Positions 1-13,285 of a stretch of 64,000 nucleotides of DNA are shown here, in pieces; positions within the stretch are counted from its first letter, which is position 1; every line of letters starts with the position of its first letter. The notes below the pieces were generated by a model. It saw nothing but the letters and a program-made list of their open reading frames with translations. It was not told the DNA's origin and did no database searches. The position numbers and the translations under genes were made by a program. The stretch comes from Rhynchospora pubera (Eukaryota > Streptophyta > Magnoliopsida > Poales > Cyperaceae), in contig CM051460.1 of NCBI GenBank assembly GCA_028095005.1, positions 63,651,676-63,715,675 on the forward strand, in the 5' to 3' direction.

Positions 1-565
1 TGAAGGAGAGGCGTAGGTGGAGAGAGAAGGGACGGGACGGGAGATAGCGTACGGAGGAGGGGGAAGGGGCGGGAGATAGCGTACGCGTGAGAAGAGAGGA
101 GTTAGTTACAGCGTACGCGTGAGGATGATGAAAATGCTAGAATCTTAAGGATGGTCCTAAGCAATTTCGATTTGTTTAATATCAAAGGAATCGGTAGTTT
201 CAGAGGAGAGGAAATTAGTTAAAAGGGAAAGTAGTGAAAAAAAAAATCTGAAATTAGTCAGAATGAAAAGATTAAGATAATTACAAGCAATATCTATTTG
301 GACATTACCGAATGAGAGCTGAGCACGTGTCGAAGCATTTATAGCACAGTTCTAAAAAAAGAAAAGTATTTATCTTACATTACCGCAAATAAATTCATAT
401 AATAGTAAGCTTTGCGAATTAACAAGTACTCTTTCTCTCTCTCTTCTTCATTACATTTGTTTCTCAGTTTGAAAAATACCCGCTCTGCATCTCTCTCTCT
501 CTCTCTCTCTCAAGCTTTGCTTTGTTCAAACTGAAAGTCATCTCCATCCCTCTCTCTTCTCTCTG
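1..565. other. Upstream region and probable 5' UTR of the esterase gene
   Basis: No gene is visible here. Purine-rich DNA at 1-125 carries three imperfect direct repeats of a GGGAGATAGCGTACG-like unit (about 40-53, 71-85, 107-121). CT-rich tracts at 430-445 and 491-511 sit just before the start codon at 566 and look like a typical plant CT-rich leader. I could not assign a clear TATA box. Confidence 0.5.
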
Positions 566-3500
566 ATGGTATGTGAAAAGCTTTTCAACTCTAATTATGG
601 ATCAATTCCTTCTTGTTTTTTTTTATGTCCTAATGGTTTACATCAAACCAATGCAAGATTGGTTGTAATTCCTTTTTCAATCTGCAATCATTTCAGGCTG
701 AAGACAATGAAAATATTAGATATGATGAGGTTAGTGCGTTTATGCTCTATTTCACTTTTGTCTAATTAATCCGGTCTCATCCGAACATTTTTCTTTATAA
801 AATTCTGATGATACATACCTTTTTTTGTTTTCTTTTTCAGGAATACATAACGAATTCTCACGGCACCAAGCTCTTTACATGCCGATGGATTCCGAAAAAC
901 TCAGAACCAAAAGCTCTAGTTTTTGTTTGCCATGGTATTGTTAATATATGTGATTAATTTTCATCCAATTTCGCCTTCAATTAATTGGTAGCAATCAATT
1001 CATGTATGTAATAAGCAAATAATTTGCTTTATGCTCACAGGATATGCGGTTGAATGCAGCATCACTATGAAAGGTATACACACGTTGTTTGATTTTTTGC
1101 AACTGCCCAAAATAGGGTTTAATGAATTCCGAAGCAATTCTATTTATAAAATTTGGTAATAATTAATTAGTTGCAAATTTGGGAAAAAAATGCAGAGACT
1201 TTTACACGGTTAGCTGGTGCGGGATACGGTGTGTATGGGATGGATTATGTGGGTCATGGCAAATCATCAGGATTGCAAGGTTACATTCCTAATTTCACCG
1301 ACCTTGTTGGAGACTGCTCCTCTTTCTTCCTCGGCGTTTCTGGTATGTAATATGCCTTGTGCACCTCCTCTTTACTAATTTGTTACACTTTGACAATAAA
1401 TTTCCTATATTATTTTTGGTAATATTAATAATCTGATAAACATGCAGATAGGCCAGAGTACAAGAATAAGCAAAGGTATGTGTTGGGAGAATCAATGGGG
1501 GGAGCAGTGGCGCTTCTTCTCCACAGAAAGCATCCTTCCTTTTGGCATGGTGCCGTCTTGGTTGCTCCTATGTGCAAGGTCTATTTCTATTATATCTCTT
1601 TCTTCCTTTTCCAAATGGGCGGCCCACTTTGCATTTTCTTTTTCCCCTGTAGGCTGTATGTATAAAAATAATAATTTGCAAATTTGTTCTACAACTCAAA
1701 TCTTCTTTTCTTAATTTGTCACCATAGAATTATTCGTTTGACGCAAGGGATATTATTCCAAAGGTACCCAATGGGAATGGATGCATCATCGAGAACAATG
1801 AGTGACATTTAATTAAGTATTTCTATCACTAGGAGCATCTTGTAGATTCGCCTATAAGGGTGCCGAAACAATTTTTTTTCAATTAAAAGAAGTATATGTA
1901 TATATATTTATTTTTTATTGGTGTATGCATCATGTCATGTTTTTAATTTAGCTCATCTAAGCTTCTACTTTAATATATTTATTAACTGAGATACGTAACT
2001 AAAACTTGTTTTGTTGACTTTGACATTTAATTAAGGTTGGATAACTAATAATTATTATATGTCTCTGTCATAGATTGCTGACGAGATGAAGCCACCTCCA
2101 TTGGTAATTCCTATTCTCAAGAAATTTGCGAATATAATACCCACATGGAGCATTGTCCCCACCAATGATGTCATTGATATGGCTAACAAAAGTCCCGAGA
2201 AAAGACAAGAGGTATTTAATTTCAATTATTTAATTATGCATTTCTCCCTTAGTCCCTTTCCATTATAAATATATTACAGTTCTGTACGTTGGGTCATTTT
2301 CAATTACTTCACGATCAATTCAATTTAATTGGTTAATTTGTCAATTTGGTGTGGTACATATCTTGTTCGTTAAAAAAAATATCCATATACAACTCGAATT
2401 ATACCGTTCTGAGAAGGAAATACTAACTATTCTTTAGAAACATCAAAGGATGATATTGACTGGGTCAAAACATAAACTGCTGAGTTCCTTGTGAACTATC
2501 GACAGAGATAACAAGAAATCAACATCAATTAAGAGAAAAGTCAAAGCACGCGCCATATGATAAATCCAAAAAAAAAAAAAGAGAGAAGAAAAATTGAGGC
2601 TGCATTTAAACAAAGTGGGGATAGATATTCGTTGTGTGAATGGTTAATTAAAAGTATATATAGGTCTCATACCAACTAACAAGTAACAAGCCATCTTGAT
2701 CTTGTTTGATGCAATTAAATTAATTTTGAGGACCCAACACGATCAATAAAAAAATAATTTATTTAATTTTGGTGATGTGTGTGCGCATTTGTAGATAAGG
2801 AACAACCCGTATTGCTACAAGGGGAAGCCTCGGTTGAAGACGGCGGAGCAGATGCTGTCTGTCAGCTTAGACCTTGAGAGCACCCTTCATCAGGTACCCA
2901 ACACGACACTCGCTACACCATTCAACCTTGAGAAACTACCACACAAATTAAACACCCACCAGGCCTCTAGTCCTGCCCCCTAGCAATGGAATCATGTCCT
3001 CTCCCAACTTTAAAAGGTTGGTAGAGTGCCAATTTCTGATCTGAACCGTTAGATCTAATTTCAACAGTTAAGGGAGCCCCGTGCATGTAACCAGATTGAT
3101 AAATCCGAAAAATTTTAACCGTCAAAATTAGATCGAACGATTCGGATCAAAAGTTGACGCTCTACCAACCTCAAAAGGTTAGCAGAGGATACGGAGCTGC
3201 AGCATTAGGACGGTGCAGCGTATTCATTTGCACCGTCCGATCTGATCTGAACGGTTCGAATTTATCGATATGGTATTATGTACGAAACTCCCTTAACCAT
3301 GGAGATTAAATCACACGATGCGCTGCACCGTCCCAGGCAGGATCTCATTTCCTCTCACAGTCTCAGATCATATGAATATGCACAGCATGATCCCTTTGCA
3401 CTATACTCAATTACTCATCCATCCAATATCCATCCATTTAGTTTTTCAATGCGCACCACTACATGTCTCCATAGCATTGAAAACAATTATAAACCACGAT

Positions 3501-4567
3501 GCCACGATGGTAGTGGTCTAGACAGTCTAGTGGATAATAAATAAAACTAAATAAATTCTCAAAAGATATCTTCAATGATGAAAAGTCTATCCTCATACTT
3601 GCAGTCTAACCTTTTTTTTCTAAATTCAAAAAAAAAAGAACCTTTTTATTCTGTTCACATGCAATCAAACCCCTTTGCACCGCCATGTATTTTTCTGAAG
3701 CCGCCAAAAGATTATCTTAATTTGAAATATGATAAGTCAACCTGTAGACCTATATACTCTGTGCTATTAGCTACGTACTCTGATGTGGCTGTTAGAATAA
3801 AAGATGTGCATATAATTAGGGTTTACAGCTCGAAAAGTTGAACAAACAGTTGGATGATCTCAACATCTACCTTATTTTATTTTATTCGAAAATTGAAAGA
3901 TTACTTACAGCTATATTGATTGTCATGCATTTTGTATGTCTCCATAACATGTAGCAGTTCAAGTAACTAGCAGCTAGCATCATTCTGTTTTCATTATTTT
4001 CTTGTTTTATTGTTTGCGGATGTCATTCCATCTCTATTTCCAATTAGCCTGCATATATAACATTTTTTTTTTTGAAGGTCAGCCGGCGAAAAGCCGACAG
4101 CCTGCATATATAACATTATTTACTTTATTTTATAACCAATCATGACAACTACAATATATTTGCAAGTTCCATACATGACAAGTAGAGAAAACATAACGCA
4201 TAATTTCCTTTTATAATCAACTTACAATTGATCTTGCCAACAGGCCTTAGCTTTCAGTAACTTTTCCATGGCTCCATTGTAGGTTTCGTTGCCATTCTTG
4301 ATAGTTCACGGTGGAGACGACAAGGTAACAGATCCATCAGTGAGTAAACTACTATATGAATTGGCATCCAGCTCCGACAAGAAGTTTAACCTCTACCCGG
4401 GCATGTGGCATGCTTTAACCTCTGGTGAGCCACCTGAAAATATCGACCGGGTTTTTCACGACATCATCACCTGGTTGGATGAGAGAACAGCAGCTGCAAA
4501 TCTCCGATCTGAGATGGAACAAAAGGCAAAGCATGACGAAAGAGCTCTTTCGTCAGACATGAAATGA
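566..4567 (+). CDS. Monoacylglycerol lipase / caffeoylshikimate esterase-like serine hydrolase
   Basis: Nine exons: 566-568, 697-729, 841-934, 1041-1073, 1196-1342, 1448-1578, 2074-2211, 2795-2893, 4283-4567. They total 963 nt and encode 320 aa; all introns are GT-AG and phases agree throughout. The protein is an alpha/beta hydrolase (Hydrolase_4 / monoglyceride lipase family). The oxyanion HG is near residue 43, the nucleophile elbow GESMGG has Ser119, the acid is in HGGDDKVTD (about Asp239), and the base is His269 in GMWHAL. Length matches plant MAGL/CSE proteins, which hydrolyse monoacylglycerols or lysophospholipids, or caffeoyl shikimate in lignin synthesis. Sequence alone does not separate these substrates. 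Exon 1 holds only the ATG. Intron 8 (2894-4282) contains two foldback repeats and a tiny retroposed stub. No signal peptide is seen, so it is probably cytosolic or membrane-associated. Confidence 0.93.
2997..3190. repeat. Foldback MITE in intron 8, subtype 1
   Basis: The ends are inverted: TCCTCTCCCAACTTT.. with GGTTGGTAGAGTGCC on the left answers ..CTCTACCAACCTCAAAAGGTTAGCAGAGGA on the right. The middle carries the segment GGGAGCCCCGTGCATGTAAC, which also occurs at 23960-23980 and, inverted, at 50612-50632. No transposase is present. The superfamily is not assigned because I could not define a clean target duplication. Confidence 0.6.
3208..3345. repeat. Foldback MITE in intron 8, subtype 2
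   Basis: The left end GGACGGTGCAGCGTATTC and right end GATGCGCTGCACCGTCC are inverted. Internal CCGTCCGATCTGATCTGAACGG and the stretch GGAGATTAAATCACACG are shared with the element at 50541-50700. It lies directly next to the subtype 1 element. Confidence 0.55.
4046..4116 (-). mobile_element. Very short retroposed stub with 18-bp target duplication
   Basis: The 18-bp sequence AGCCTGCATATATAACAT occurs at 4046-4063 and again, exactly, at 4099-4116. Between them (4064-4098) is a T-tract followed by GAAGGTCAGCCGGCGAAAAGCCGAC. On the - strand this reads as about 24 nt of unique sequence ending in poly(A). Long target duplications plus a poly(A) end are the marks of LINE-type retroposition of a severely 5'-truncated transcript. 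Confidence 0.75.
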
Positions 4568-5986
4568 AAATATATACATTATTACGTTAAAAGAAAAGAA
4601 ATGCGATTATTTTATTTTTCTAGTCCTTTCTTTTCATAGTTAATTGTGGATTAATTAATAACCTGGTGTACTTGTATCCAACCTTCATGTCATTGAAATT
4701 TTGAACCGACAATAAAATAGCTGTATGTACTGATTTAATCATGAAGTATCAGATAGCCTGAGTGCTTTATTTATCTCAAAATCCAAAATTTGACTAACCT
4801 CTTTGTTTTATTTCTTAGTTATATCTGTTTTTTTATTTAAGTTCATTTAATTTTATATAAAAAAAAGGAGCAATTTAGGGGACTATATTACCCTGTATGT
4901 AACAGTGCGACAAATTATTGTTCATTTAGGCCTAATGTAATGCACATATGTCAGCCTGTGAAATTTTATTGGGCTTGAATTAATTCCGTGGCCCATGTTA
5001 TATATGGTCATATGGACCTATGACATGTTAGAACTTGTAAAAAAAGAATATGTGATCTATCGTATGGGCCTAGTAAAATTTAATATTTTCGTTCAACAAG
5101 TTAGGGGTGCATAACGTCTAAAACGATCACGCAAATGGACTGTTGCGTTGATCGTTACGTTTTAGACACGAAATTGACTATCATTTGCGTTAACCGTTTC
5201 GTTTTGGACGAAACGATCGAAATCATGAAAATTCCACGAAAATACACTTGGACGAAACCATTTTAAACTTGCGTTTTTAAAACGCAACCAAAATCTTTAA
5301 CCGTTTTGTTTCATTTTGGAAGAAACGAAACGAAAAGACGGTCGAAACGGTCACCGTTTTCAAGCCTACAACAAGCCAGACCATCAAATTTATACAGCCC
5401 GCTAAAGCCTAAACATAACAAATATAGTCTTTTTAAAGCTCTAGTTTTTTTTTTTCTACTTACATCTTTTCGATGAAGTTCTACTAATATTTTGGAGTGA
5501 TATCTTGTCCTGCTAGGCTGCTACACCAAAATTTCAAGCAAAACGTAGTTACAAAATCAATTGAAAGCCGAAGTTTTGTTTTTCACATCTATGTCTCTGT
5601 ATTTTGAAATTTAGGTTTTGACTAATCAAGTTTTTACAAAGGTTTTATTTCATGGAGTAAATATGAGGTGGTTTTACGGAGTTGTGCTCCTTGCGGTAAT
5701 TGTTTGGGCCTAAACGTTACCATTTAAAATTTACTAGATATGACAGTCGCAGCTTTGCTTCGCTATATTTTTTTAGATGACAATAATTCAACATAAACTA
5801 TCTTAGTTTCGTCGCGCTATGTTTTTTAAATGATAATAATTCAGCATGAACTACCTTAAATTAAAATAAACTATTTTTAATATATTTAATAAAAAAAGGG
5901 TCAAAAATAGAGAAAAAAATCACGGAATTTAATTAAAAGTTGATCCAGCTTTGCGCCACGTCAGATAGGAGAGTGGTCCCCTCCCC

Positions 5987-6051
<65 letters not shown>

Positions 6052-7019
6052 CAGTTCGTACGTGTTACTGTCCAAGCAGAACATTTTCTCATGTTAAATT
6101 ATATGCCAACTTGAACGTGGAGGCGTGGTACCAGAAATGAGAGAAAATTCAAAGCCTGTACTGTCGGCACTCTTTAGTCCTCTCCAGTTGATACATAGTC
6201 TTTCTGATCCATTTTTTTCTAGCAGCCTCCAGATCGGTTATCTCGCTAATTTGTTGTTAGTAACACATTATATTAAACAAGAATTTCAAAAAAGAAGCAA
6301 TAAATATTATATTTATGTTCTGATCGAAAATTTGAACCATCAAATCCGATATCTTGACTACATTATGGTGGTCCATCTTTTCGTCAATTACTTTAATCAA
6401 TGTCGATTACATTAATTTGTGTTGTCATCGTTGTAGCACTTTAGGAGTAATGAAGGGTACAGTTGCAAATAGACTGGAGAGGAAGCAAACAACACTTGCT
6501 ATCAGAGACCAATCAATCGGTATTGATGGAGCATGCAAATGAATGCAGTGAAGAGAAGAGGGAGTGATTTTATTGTATGCATAATAAATAATATATTGCA
6601 AAATTTAATGCTTCAAGGGGAAGCCTGAACCCCTTGTCCCTTCTCAATTAAGGTACCTCATATGCTCAGATCAGGGAATCCAATAATACATCTCTGACTA
6701 ACAGTAGCACTGAATAATTCTAGTAATTCTACGGAGCAAATTGAGCTTCCTTAATTCTTCCCCACTGGGCACAATGACATGTAGCCCAAAATCACTAACT
6801 AATTAGGCTTAATAAATTAAATCCCCCATGCATACAACTATATTTATGAAATAGTTAAAATATGAAAAATTAATAATACAGCCTACTTCAAAATAATATT
6901 ATTTTTTCTGATCTCAAGCAACAGAATTTACAAAAAAAAAAAATGGAAACAAAACACCTATGATATACCAAATCTAATTATTGGGCAGTTAATTAATGCA
7001 AATTATATATTAATGATTA
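4568..7019. other. Intergenic region between the esterase and the HMA-protein gene
   Basis: I see no supportable gene here. It holds the 3' region of the esterase gene, an ACGAAAC-rich stretch at about 5115-5360 of unclear origin, an (AT)n microsatellite, and AT-rich unique-looking DNA. Because genes converge across it, both 3' UTRs should end here. Confidence 0.5.
5990..6048. repeat. (AT)n microsatellite
   Basis: About 29 uninterrupted AT dinucleotides. Confidence 0.95.
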
Positions 7020-8159
7020 TCATGAGGCAACTTTGTCTGATTTGATCAGTGAAGGAGGGGATGGCCAGAATTGAGCATTTTTCACCTTGGAAATGCTATT
7101 GAGCACCCCCAACGGCGTCACATCTCCGATCACCGTCACCTTTTCCGTCACAAAGTCGATGTTGAATGATGCCACTCCTAAAAACATATATTTGGTAGTA
7201 CATCCATGAGTCTGAATTAATTAATAAAGCTGTCTGATTTATTAATTTACAGGTTGCAAAAGAAGTCTTATGACTCAAAACTGGATGAATTATTTTAGTT
7301 AATTTTGTGTCATCAAAAAACTTCATCGTACAAAAGATTGTAGAAGTTTGAGATTTAACTACTAAATTAATCCACTGTTTACACTACTTGTAAGTAAAGT
7401 AGCTATATAGGAAGCACAAAATTAGCAAGTGAAGCAAATTAGATTGAAGTGCCAGAATTTACTCACCTTCCATCTTAGATAGATGCTTTTTTACCTTGGC
7501 TTGACAACCCTTGCAGTGCAAAGACACTCTCAGCTCAACCACCTAATTAATTAAATACCCAAAACAAAAGAAATTTAAACTAAAATGATCATATATACAT
7601 AAATTATAAATAATTAAGAACAATTATTTTTTTAGTTCCAAACCTGATGATCTTTTGGTTTGTCAATATGGGCAGGAGGAGATTTTGAATCATCACTAAC
7701 TATGTTTTTCGTACATTCCTCCAAGATCTCGGCAGTCGGGGGTGGTGGGCCCATTATGAGAAGAGGCGGTGGGGCTGCTGCGGGCTCTGGTTCAGGTTCA
7801 GCATATACATCAGAAAATCTCTCACTGTTGAGCAAATAGCGCGACGAGACAGGGGGACTGATTTTCTCGGCTGAAACCATCAAAATATCTAGGCTTCTTC
7901 TTGCGATATTAGGGCCATTTTGCTTCTGTTTTACTGTTTTCTGATGTAGGGTTGGAGGAGGAGGGAGGGACTTTGTGGAACTAAAGGCAGCTTTTGATCT
8001 GAGAGGGTCCCGTAGATGCGGTGTGTAGCGATCGAGATAGCGACTCGAACTCGGTTGGACGATTGACCGGCGGTCGATGCTTGTGCAAACTGCAGTTGAT
8101 GCAGGAGAGGTGCATGAGAAATTCATGCCTTTTCTCTCCTTGAAGATCAATGAAGCCAT
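7020..8159 (-). CDS. NaKR-like heavy-metal-associated (HMA) domain protein
   Basis: Three exons on the - strand: 8159-7644, 7542-7467, 7177-7020. They total 750 nt and encode 249 aa, with GT-AG introns and consistent phases. The N-terminus (MNFSCTSPASTAVCTSIDRRS from residue 12) and the Pro/Ser-rich middle resemble the SODIUM POTASSIUM ROOT DEFECTIVE family. The C-terminal HMA fold starts with VVELRVSLHCKGC, so the metal-binding CxxC is Cys182/Cys185, and continues to SKVKNAQFW. Family members are phloem or vascular metal-binding proteins linked to Na/K balance and flowering in Arabidopsis; that role here is inference. There is no C-terminal CaaX box, unlike classical HIPPs: the protein ends DKVAS. 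The start at 8159 is chosen as the first ATG; Met12 is an alternative. Confidence 0.9.
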
Positions 8160-8623
8160 GCCAGAGAGAGGGAGAGAGATAGATCGGCTGTTGTGAGCTT
8201 GTAGAGGAAGATAGTGTTGAAGAGAATGGGTATGTGACTATGTGGCATGAGGAGGAAAGAATAAGTTTGTTGGTACTTTTGGCATGTAGTGTGATTGTAT
8301 TTATGACGGACAAGATCCATCGTTTAGTAGCTAGGTGAAGTGATCACTTTGATTTCTCTTATCTGGTAAAAATTTATGTCCCTTAAACACCAGTTACCAA
8401 ATTGGACTGACTCACTGGTGTACCTACTTCAAAGAGGAAACGGGACGGGAATTAAAAACAACAATAATAATAATAATAAAATGACGAATATTCAACAAAT
8501 TTTAACCAGTACTGTTTGCATGTCAGAGAAGCCAGGTTGGTATGTAAGGAAAATAAGGAATTATATTGTTAATTACTAAACGGATTATTTTGTTCCCGTA
8601 GAAGAAGGAAATTTAATTATATC

Positions 8624-8772
8624 GCCTCCGTTTGGATGTGTTGAGAAGAAATAGGAAAAAGTAAGAAGGGAAGAAAAAAATTATAAACAATTCAAATTTT
8701 TCATAAAATTACACACTTCACAATACTTTTTCTCATTTTTTCCCTTCTTCCCACACCTATCCAAACGGATTA
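8624..8772. repeat. MITE of the GGCTCCGTTTGG family (diverged copy)
   Basis: Left end GCCTCCGTTTGGATGTG and right end CACACCTATCCAAACGGA are inverted. The interior has the family hallmark: a short AAACAATTCAAAT segment, then TTACACACTTCACAATACTT. Confidence 0.75.
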
Positions 8773-10225
8773 GTCCTTGATATTGAAACTGTGCTTTCTT
8801 TTTTGTTATCTCTGTCATGAATTTTTGCACTCATTCTTGCATGCCACTATACCTTGCCGTGATATTACAAAAACTCTGTCATGCAAGACAGTAATCTTCT
8901 ACCTTTCTTTTTTTTTTGGAATTATAGATGAAATTAAAATTTTGGCACTCAGCACGTACGGGGAGACAAGTTTATTATAATGGGCACCAACCAAACAGTC
9001 TTCGAGCAGTTAATGTACAGGGTGATATCTGGACCCCGCTTATGAAAATCAAGGTCGAAACATTAATAACGGATATTTATATTTGTTAACACGCATCCAA
9101 CTTGAGACTGGCATTTGTAAATGATTCTTTTGGATCATTTAATTTATCCTACACAACAAAATTTCGTTTTCTCCGCAGTAAATCGTACATAATAAATTTT
9201 GACGATCCGAAATAATTTTAAACTTGTAATTCAATTGAAGAATTTAATTACTGTAAAAAAAACCGCGAACCCGTTCAATTCGTTCAACCCACCCGATCCG
9301 AATCGTTTTTTACCGGGTTAGCATAATGTTGGGTTGGGTACGGATTCTAATTTTGGCAAACCCGTTACGTTGGGTTGGGTTACGGATTTTGTACTAGTAA
9401 ACCCGTGTATACTTCAACCCACCTGTTTGTCACTATTTACTCATTTTCGCCTCACATTTACTCATGTCCTTGCTCAAAGATCTCTTCTTTTATGAAGTTT
9501 CGATTCCTCCATATGCATTCACGTCCTCTATGCCTCTCATAAGGTCTCGAAAGTTGAAAGATACTTTGAATGCATCTCTAATTTGTCTCGAAATAAATTA
9601 ATTGGAATAGCTACACATGATTTTTGTATATATTTTTATTTGATCAAAATTTTAATCAACAAAATCCGTTTAACCCGTAAAAATTCGTACATAAAAAAAA
9701 TTAATGGGTTGGATTGGATTACGGGTGGGTTAACTAAATATATTTTTTAACCCGATATTGTCGGATTGGGTTCAAATTTTACTAAAATATCATCAATCCA
9801 CCCGTTGTACACCCCTACCCGTACCTTACTTTTAACCGTTATGAATTAACAATAAGGATAAGGTAACGGTAAAAAAGGAATAATAATGATAATAATTCAA
9901 TAAAAAAATGTACAATATAGATAAATAAATAATATCAAATAAATATATTAATAAAGTACAACAATAAATAATACTTTAAATATAATAAAATCATATAATA
10001 TCTTCTCACATAAATTATCACAAAAATATATATACTAATTGATTATTAAAAGTTTTAAATTGAAGAATCAATACTTACTTATTATCATGAATTAGAAATT
10101 ATTAATGTAGTATATTGTCTCAGTTAAATCTACCAATCCAATTACCTTATTAGTTATTAACTTATTAATTGGATATTATAATCATATCTTTCTTCATTAA
10201 AGATTATAAATTATATATATATATA

Positions 10226-10660
<435 letters not shown>

Positions 10661-11464
10661 CGGTATGGGTAAATAACAGTTACGAAATAGCGTTACTCTT
10701 ACCCTTACCCAATAAATTAAAGAATTTTTTTTTACCCATACCTATATCCGATAACTTAACGAAAATAAAATTTTACTCATACTCGTCTTATCGAATACAA
10801 TATAGGATACAGGTAGAGTAAAATCTGTCAAAACGCTAGGCTCAATTTGTTTTTTATCAATCAATATTTATTGAATTAGGACTAAAACTGTCAAAACGGA
10901 ATATTCGTTTTCCATAATGCGTATCCTTAATTAACGGTTGAAAGAAATTCTAATATTCTTTTAATTGGAAAGATCTAGAGAAGTTAAACATTTCTCTTTC
11001 CTATTTTCTTTTTTTATTTATGATTTGTGAAACGTAACTTTAATTTTATCCCTCTTACGACGAGAACAATGATATTAGTATTATATATTTAGAGTTAATT
11101 ATTGTGTATATATTTAGATGTCTACAGCATAGTATTTTCCGTAGGACGGAGGCAGGATCTTTGAAACAAACATTTTTTTCATTAGTTAGTTACTCATATT
11201 CAATTTTCAGAGAAATGTGGTATGTCTTAACAAACCTACAAAGATTTTCGTAGCTACAACGTTCACTGTTAATTGCAAAAACAAAATTGTAAAAATGATT
11301 GAAAAATATAAATTTTGTTTCATTTAAAATTTCTCTATAAATCTATATAGATTGAATTGATAAAATTGAATTGGTTGTTTTTAAGCACAAATCTAGATAT
11401 ATATCATTTCTCATGATGAGAAGCGTCTTAATTAGCACTTTGTGTGTGTCTTAATAGGTACCAA

Positions 11465-11663
11465 CACTACAAGAGAGATGGTCTTTACATAGATTTTTTT
11501 TTAATTAGTGTTGGACCATGTTCTATTGCTAGATTTAATTGAGTCTTGCTAAAAGATTGATAAATTTAGTGAATCAATTAAATCTAGCAATAGAATAAGG
11601 TCCAACGCTAATAATAAAAAGTCTATCTAAAAAATTTATGTAAAGAACATCTCTTTTGTAGTG
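11465..11663. mobile_element. Small non-autonomous CACTA-type element
   Basis: It begins CACTACAAGAGAGATG and ends CATCTCTTTTGTAGTG, and is flanked by 3-bp target duplications CAA (11462-11464 and 11664-11666). The interior is a large imperfect palindrome with GGACC..GGTCC arms. Terminal CACTA and a 3-bp TSD are the hallmarks of the CACTA (En/Spm) superfamily. No coding capacity. Confidence 0.85.
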
Positions 11664-12004
11664 CAAATTAATTTTAGTGCCATAGGTCACTGACTGACTT
11701 CATAAAAAAAGCGTTTTTTTTTTAAAAAAAAGTAACCATCATTACCGTTTCATTATATGAAATAAACTTTTATTACAAACAAACAGAAGTCAAAAGAGGG
11801 GGAAAAAAAAAACTCTGAAATGAAAGTCTAATGAAATCCTCCGGTCTCTGCACATAGTCCAACAATCAGGTGTGTTTGGATGAGCCGGAAATAGAGTATT
11901 TATTCTGGCGCTTGTGTTAACGTCAGATGGAGTTGTAAATAAATAAAATGGAGGGGGGGGGTTAAGTCTTTTTACTTAGTTGAAACATTAAGGAATATGA
12001 TTTT

Positions 12005-12187
12005 GGTGTGTTTGGATGAGTCGGGAATAAGATATAAGAATAAAAAATTTCGGTTTGCGTATTTATTCTTATTCTTTATTTTTATATCATGATTTTGTTA
12101 GTATAGGAATAAGGGTCCAAATTCCTTATTCTTGTGTTGTTTGGGTTGCACAAGAATAAGAAATAAGCACGCAAACCGAAATTTTCA
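12005..12187. repeat. Truncated MITE of the GGGTGTGTTTGGATGAG family
   Basis: The left end GGTGTGTTTGGATGAG and the interior AATTTCGGTTTGCGT.. with ..ACGCAAACCGAAATTT match the copies at 47520 and 62133, but the right terminus CATCCAAACACACC is missing. A further isolated left end lies at 11869-11890. Confidence 0.7.
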
Positions 12188-12442
12188 GAGCCATTTCAAT
12201 AATAAGGCTTGATTTTTTTCGTTTTAAAGAAATGAGTTTATTTAAGAAATTGTTATTCGAGAATATAACGTTTATTTAAACTATAGATTTTTTTTTTCCA
12301 TGTTCAACAATGGGGATTTTCACTTTTAATCTTCTTCATTCCAATTTCAAAAGCCTTGCTTGCTTCTGCAATTTGACGCAAAACTTCCAATTTGTAGACA
12401 TGTATAGGATTCCTGCAAGTTTTGTTGGGGACATCTTAATTT

Positions 12443-12580
12443 GGCTTCCGTTTGGATGCGTTGAGAAGTAGGAAGAAAGAAAAAAGGAAGAAAAAAAATT
12501 ATAAACAATCTAAACTCTTCACAAAGTTACACACTTCCCAATACTTCTTTCCTTCTTCCCACACATATCCAAACGGAGCC
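12443..12580. repeat. MITE of the GGCTCCGTTTGG family
   Basis: Ends GGCTTCCGTTTGGATGCG and ATATCCAAACGGAGCC are inverted. The interior AAACAATCTAAACTCTTCAC is common to the family. Confidence 0.85.
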
Positions 12581-12944
12581 TTGAATACTAGAAACAAAGC
12601 GAGACCTTGTCAGGAAGCTCTGGCAAGATCTTAACTTATCTTCTGCGATTTTAAATTTCATCAAAATCATTATATAGAATTTGGGTTTTACTTGCTCGAG
12701 TTATTCCAGGTGGAAACAATACAGTATCACGTGGTCACAAACCAGCATCTCTGGTTAGGTAATTTTTTTTTAAATTAGAGCGTAATTTCAGGGCCAAGAA
12801 TGAAATTCTGTTTTTTTTTTAATTATGTTTGGCTATTCAAATTAATCCGGCCATTAATAATAATTAATTGGCCAAGTAAATTAATGTTGAACCCTTTATT
12901 TTATTTTAATGCTCATAACTTCAATGCAGTTCATGTCTCTCGCT

Positions 12945-13285
12945 TTTGTCTATCGCGACCAAATATGTCGATACTCGATAGTTTTACAAATTGAGAAATT
13001 TAATGAAACATATCCGATCTATATATTGAAATATCATAAGAAATCAAATTTTATATTTTTTTTAAATTTTTTGTTATTTTTTTCGAATTTTTTAAAACCT
13101 GTCATTTTTTAAATTTCCTTACTATTAGTTGGTAAGAAAAAAAAAGTTTTAGAAAATTAAAGAAAAATAGTAAAAAATTTCCAAAAAATATAAAATTTGG
13201 TTTGTAATGCGATTTCAATATGTAGATTGGATTAATTTAATTGAATTTCTCAATCTGTAAAACGATTGATGGATAATGATCGCGA
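12945..13285. repeat. Foldback repeat
   Basis: Left CGATAGTTTTACAAATTGAGAA pairs with right TTCTCAATCTGTAAAACGAT, and the arms continue into long AT-rich inverted segments. The centre resembles the centres of the foldbacks at 10226-10546 and 49278-49640. Confidence 0.6.

Noticed and set aside
5115..5360. ACGAAAC/GTTTCGT-rich stretch, with a similar one at 42360-42590
   Set aside because: The two are alike in words only; I could not find termini or a duplication, so I do not call an element.
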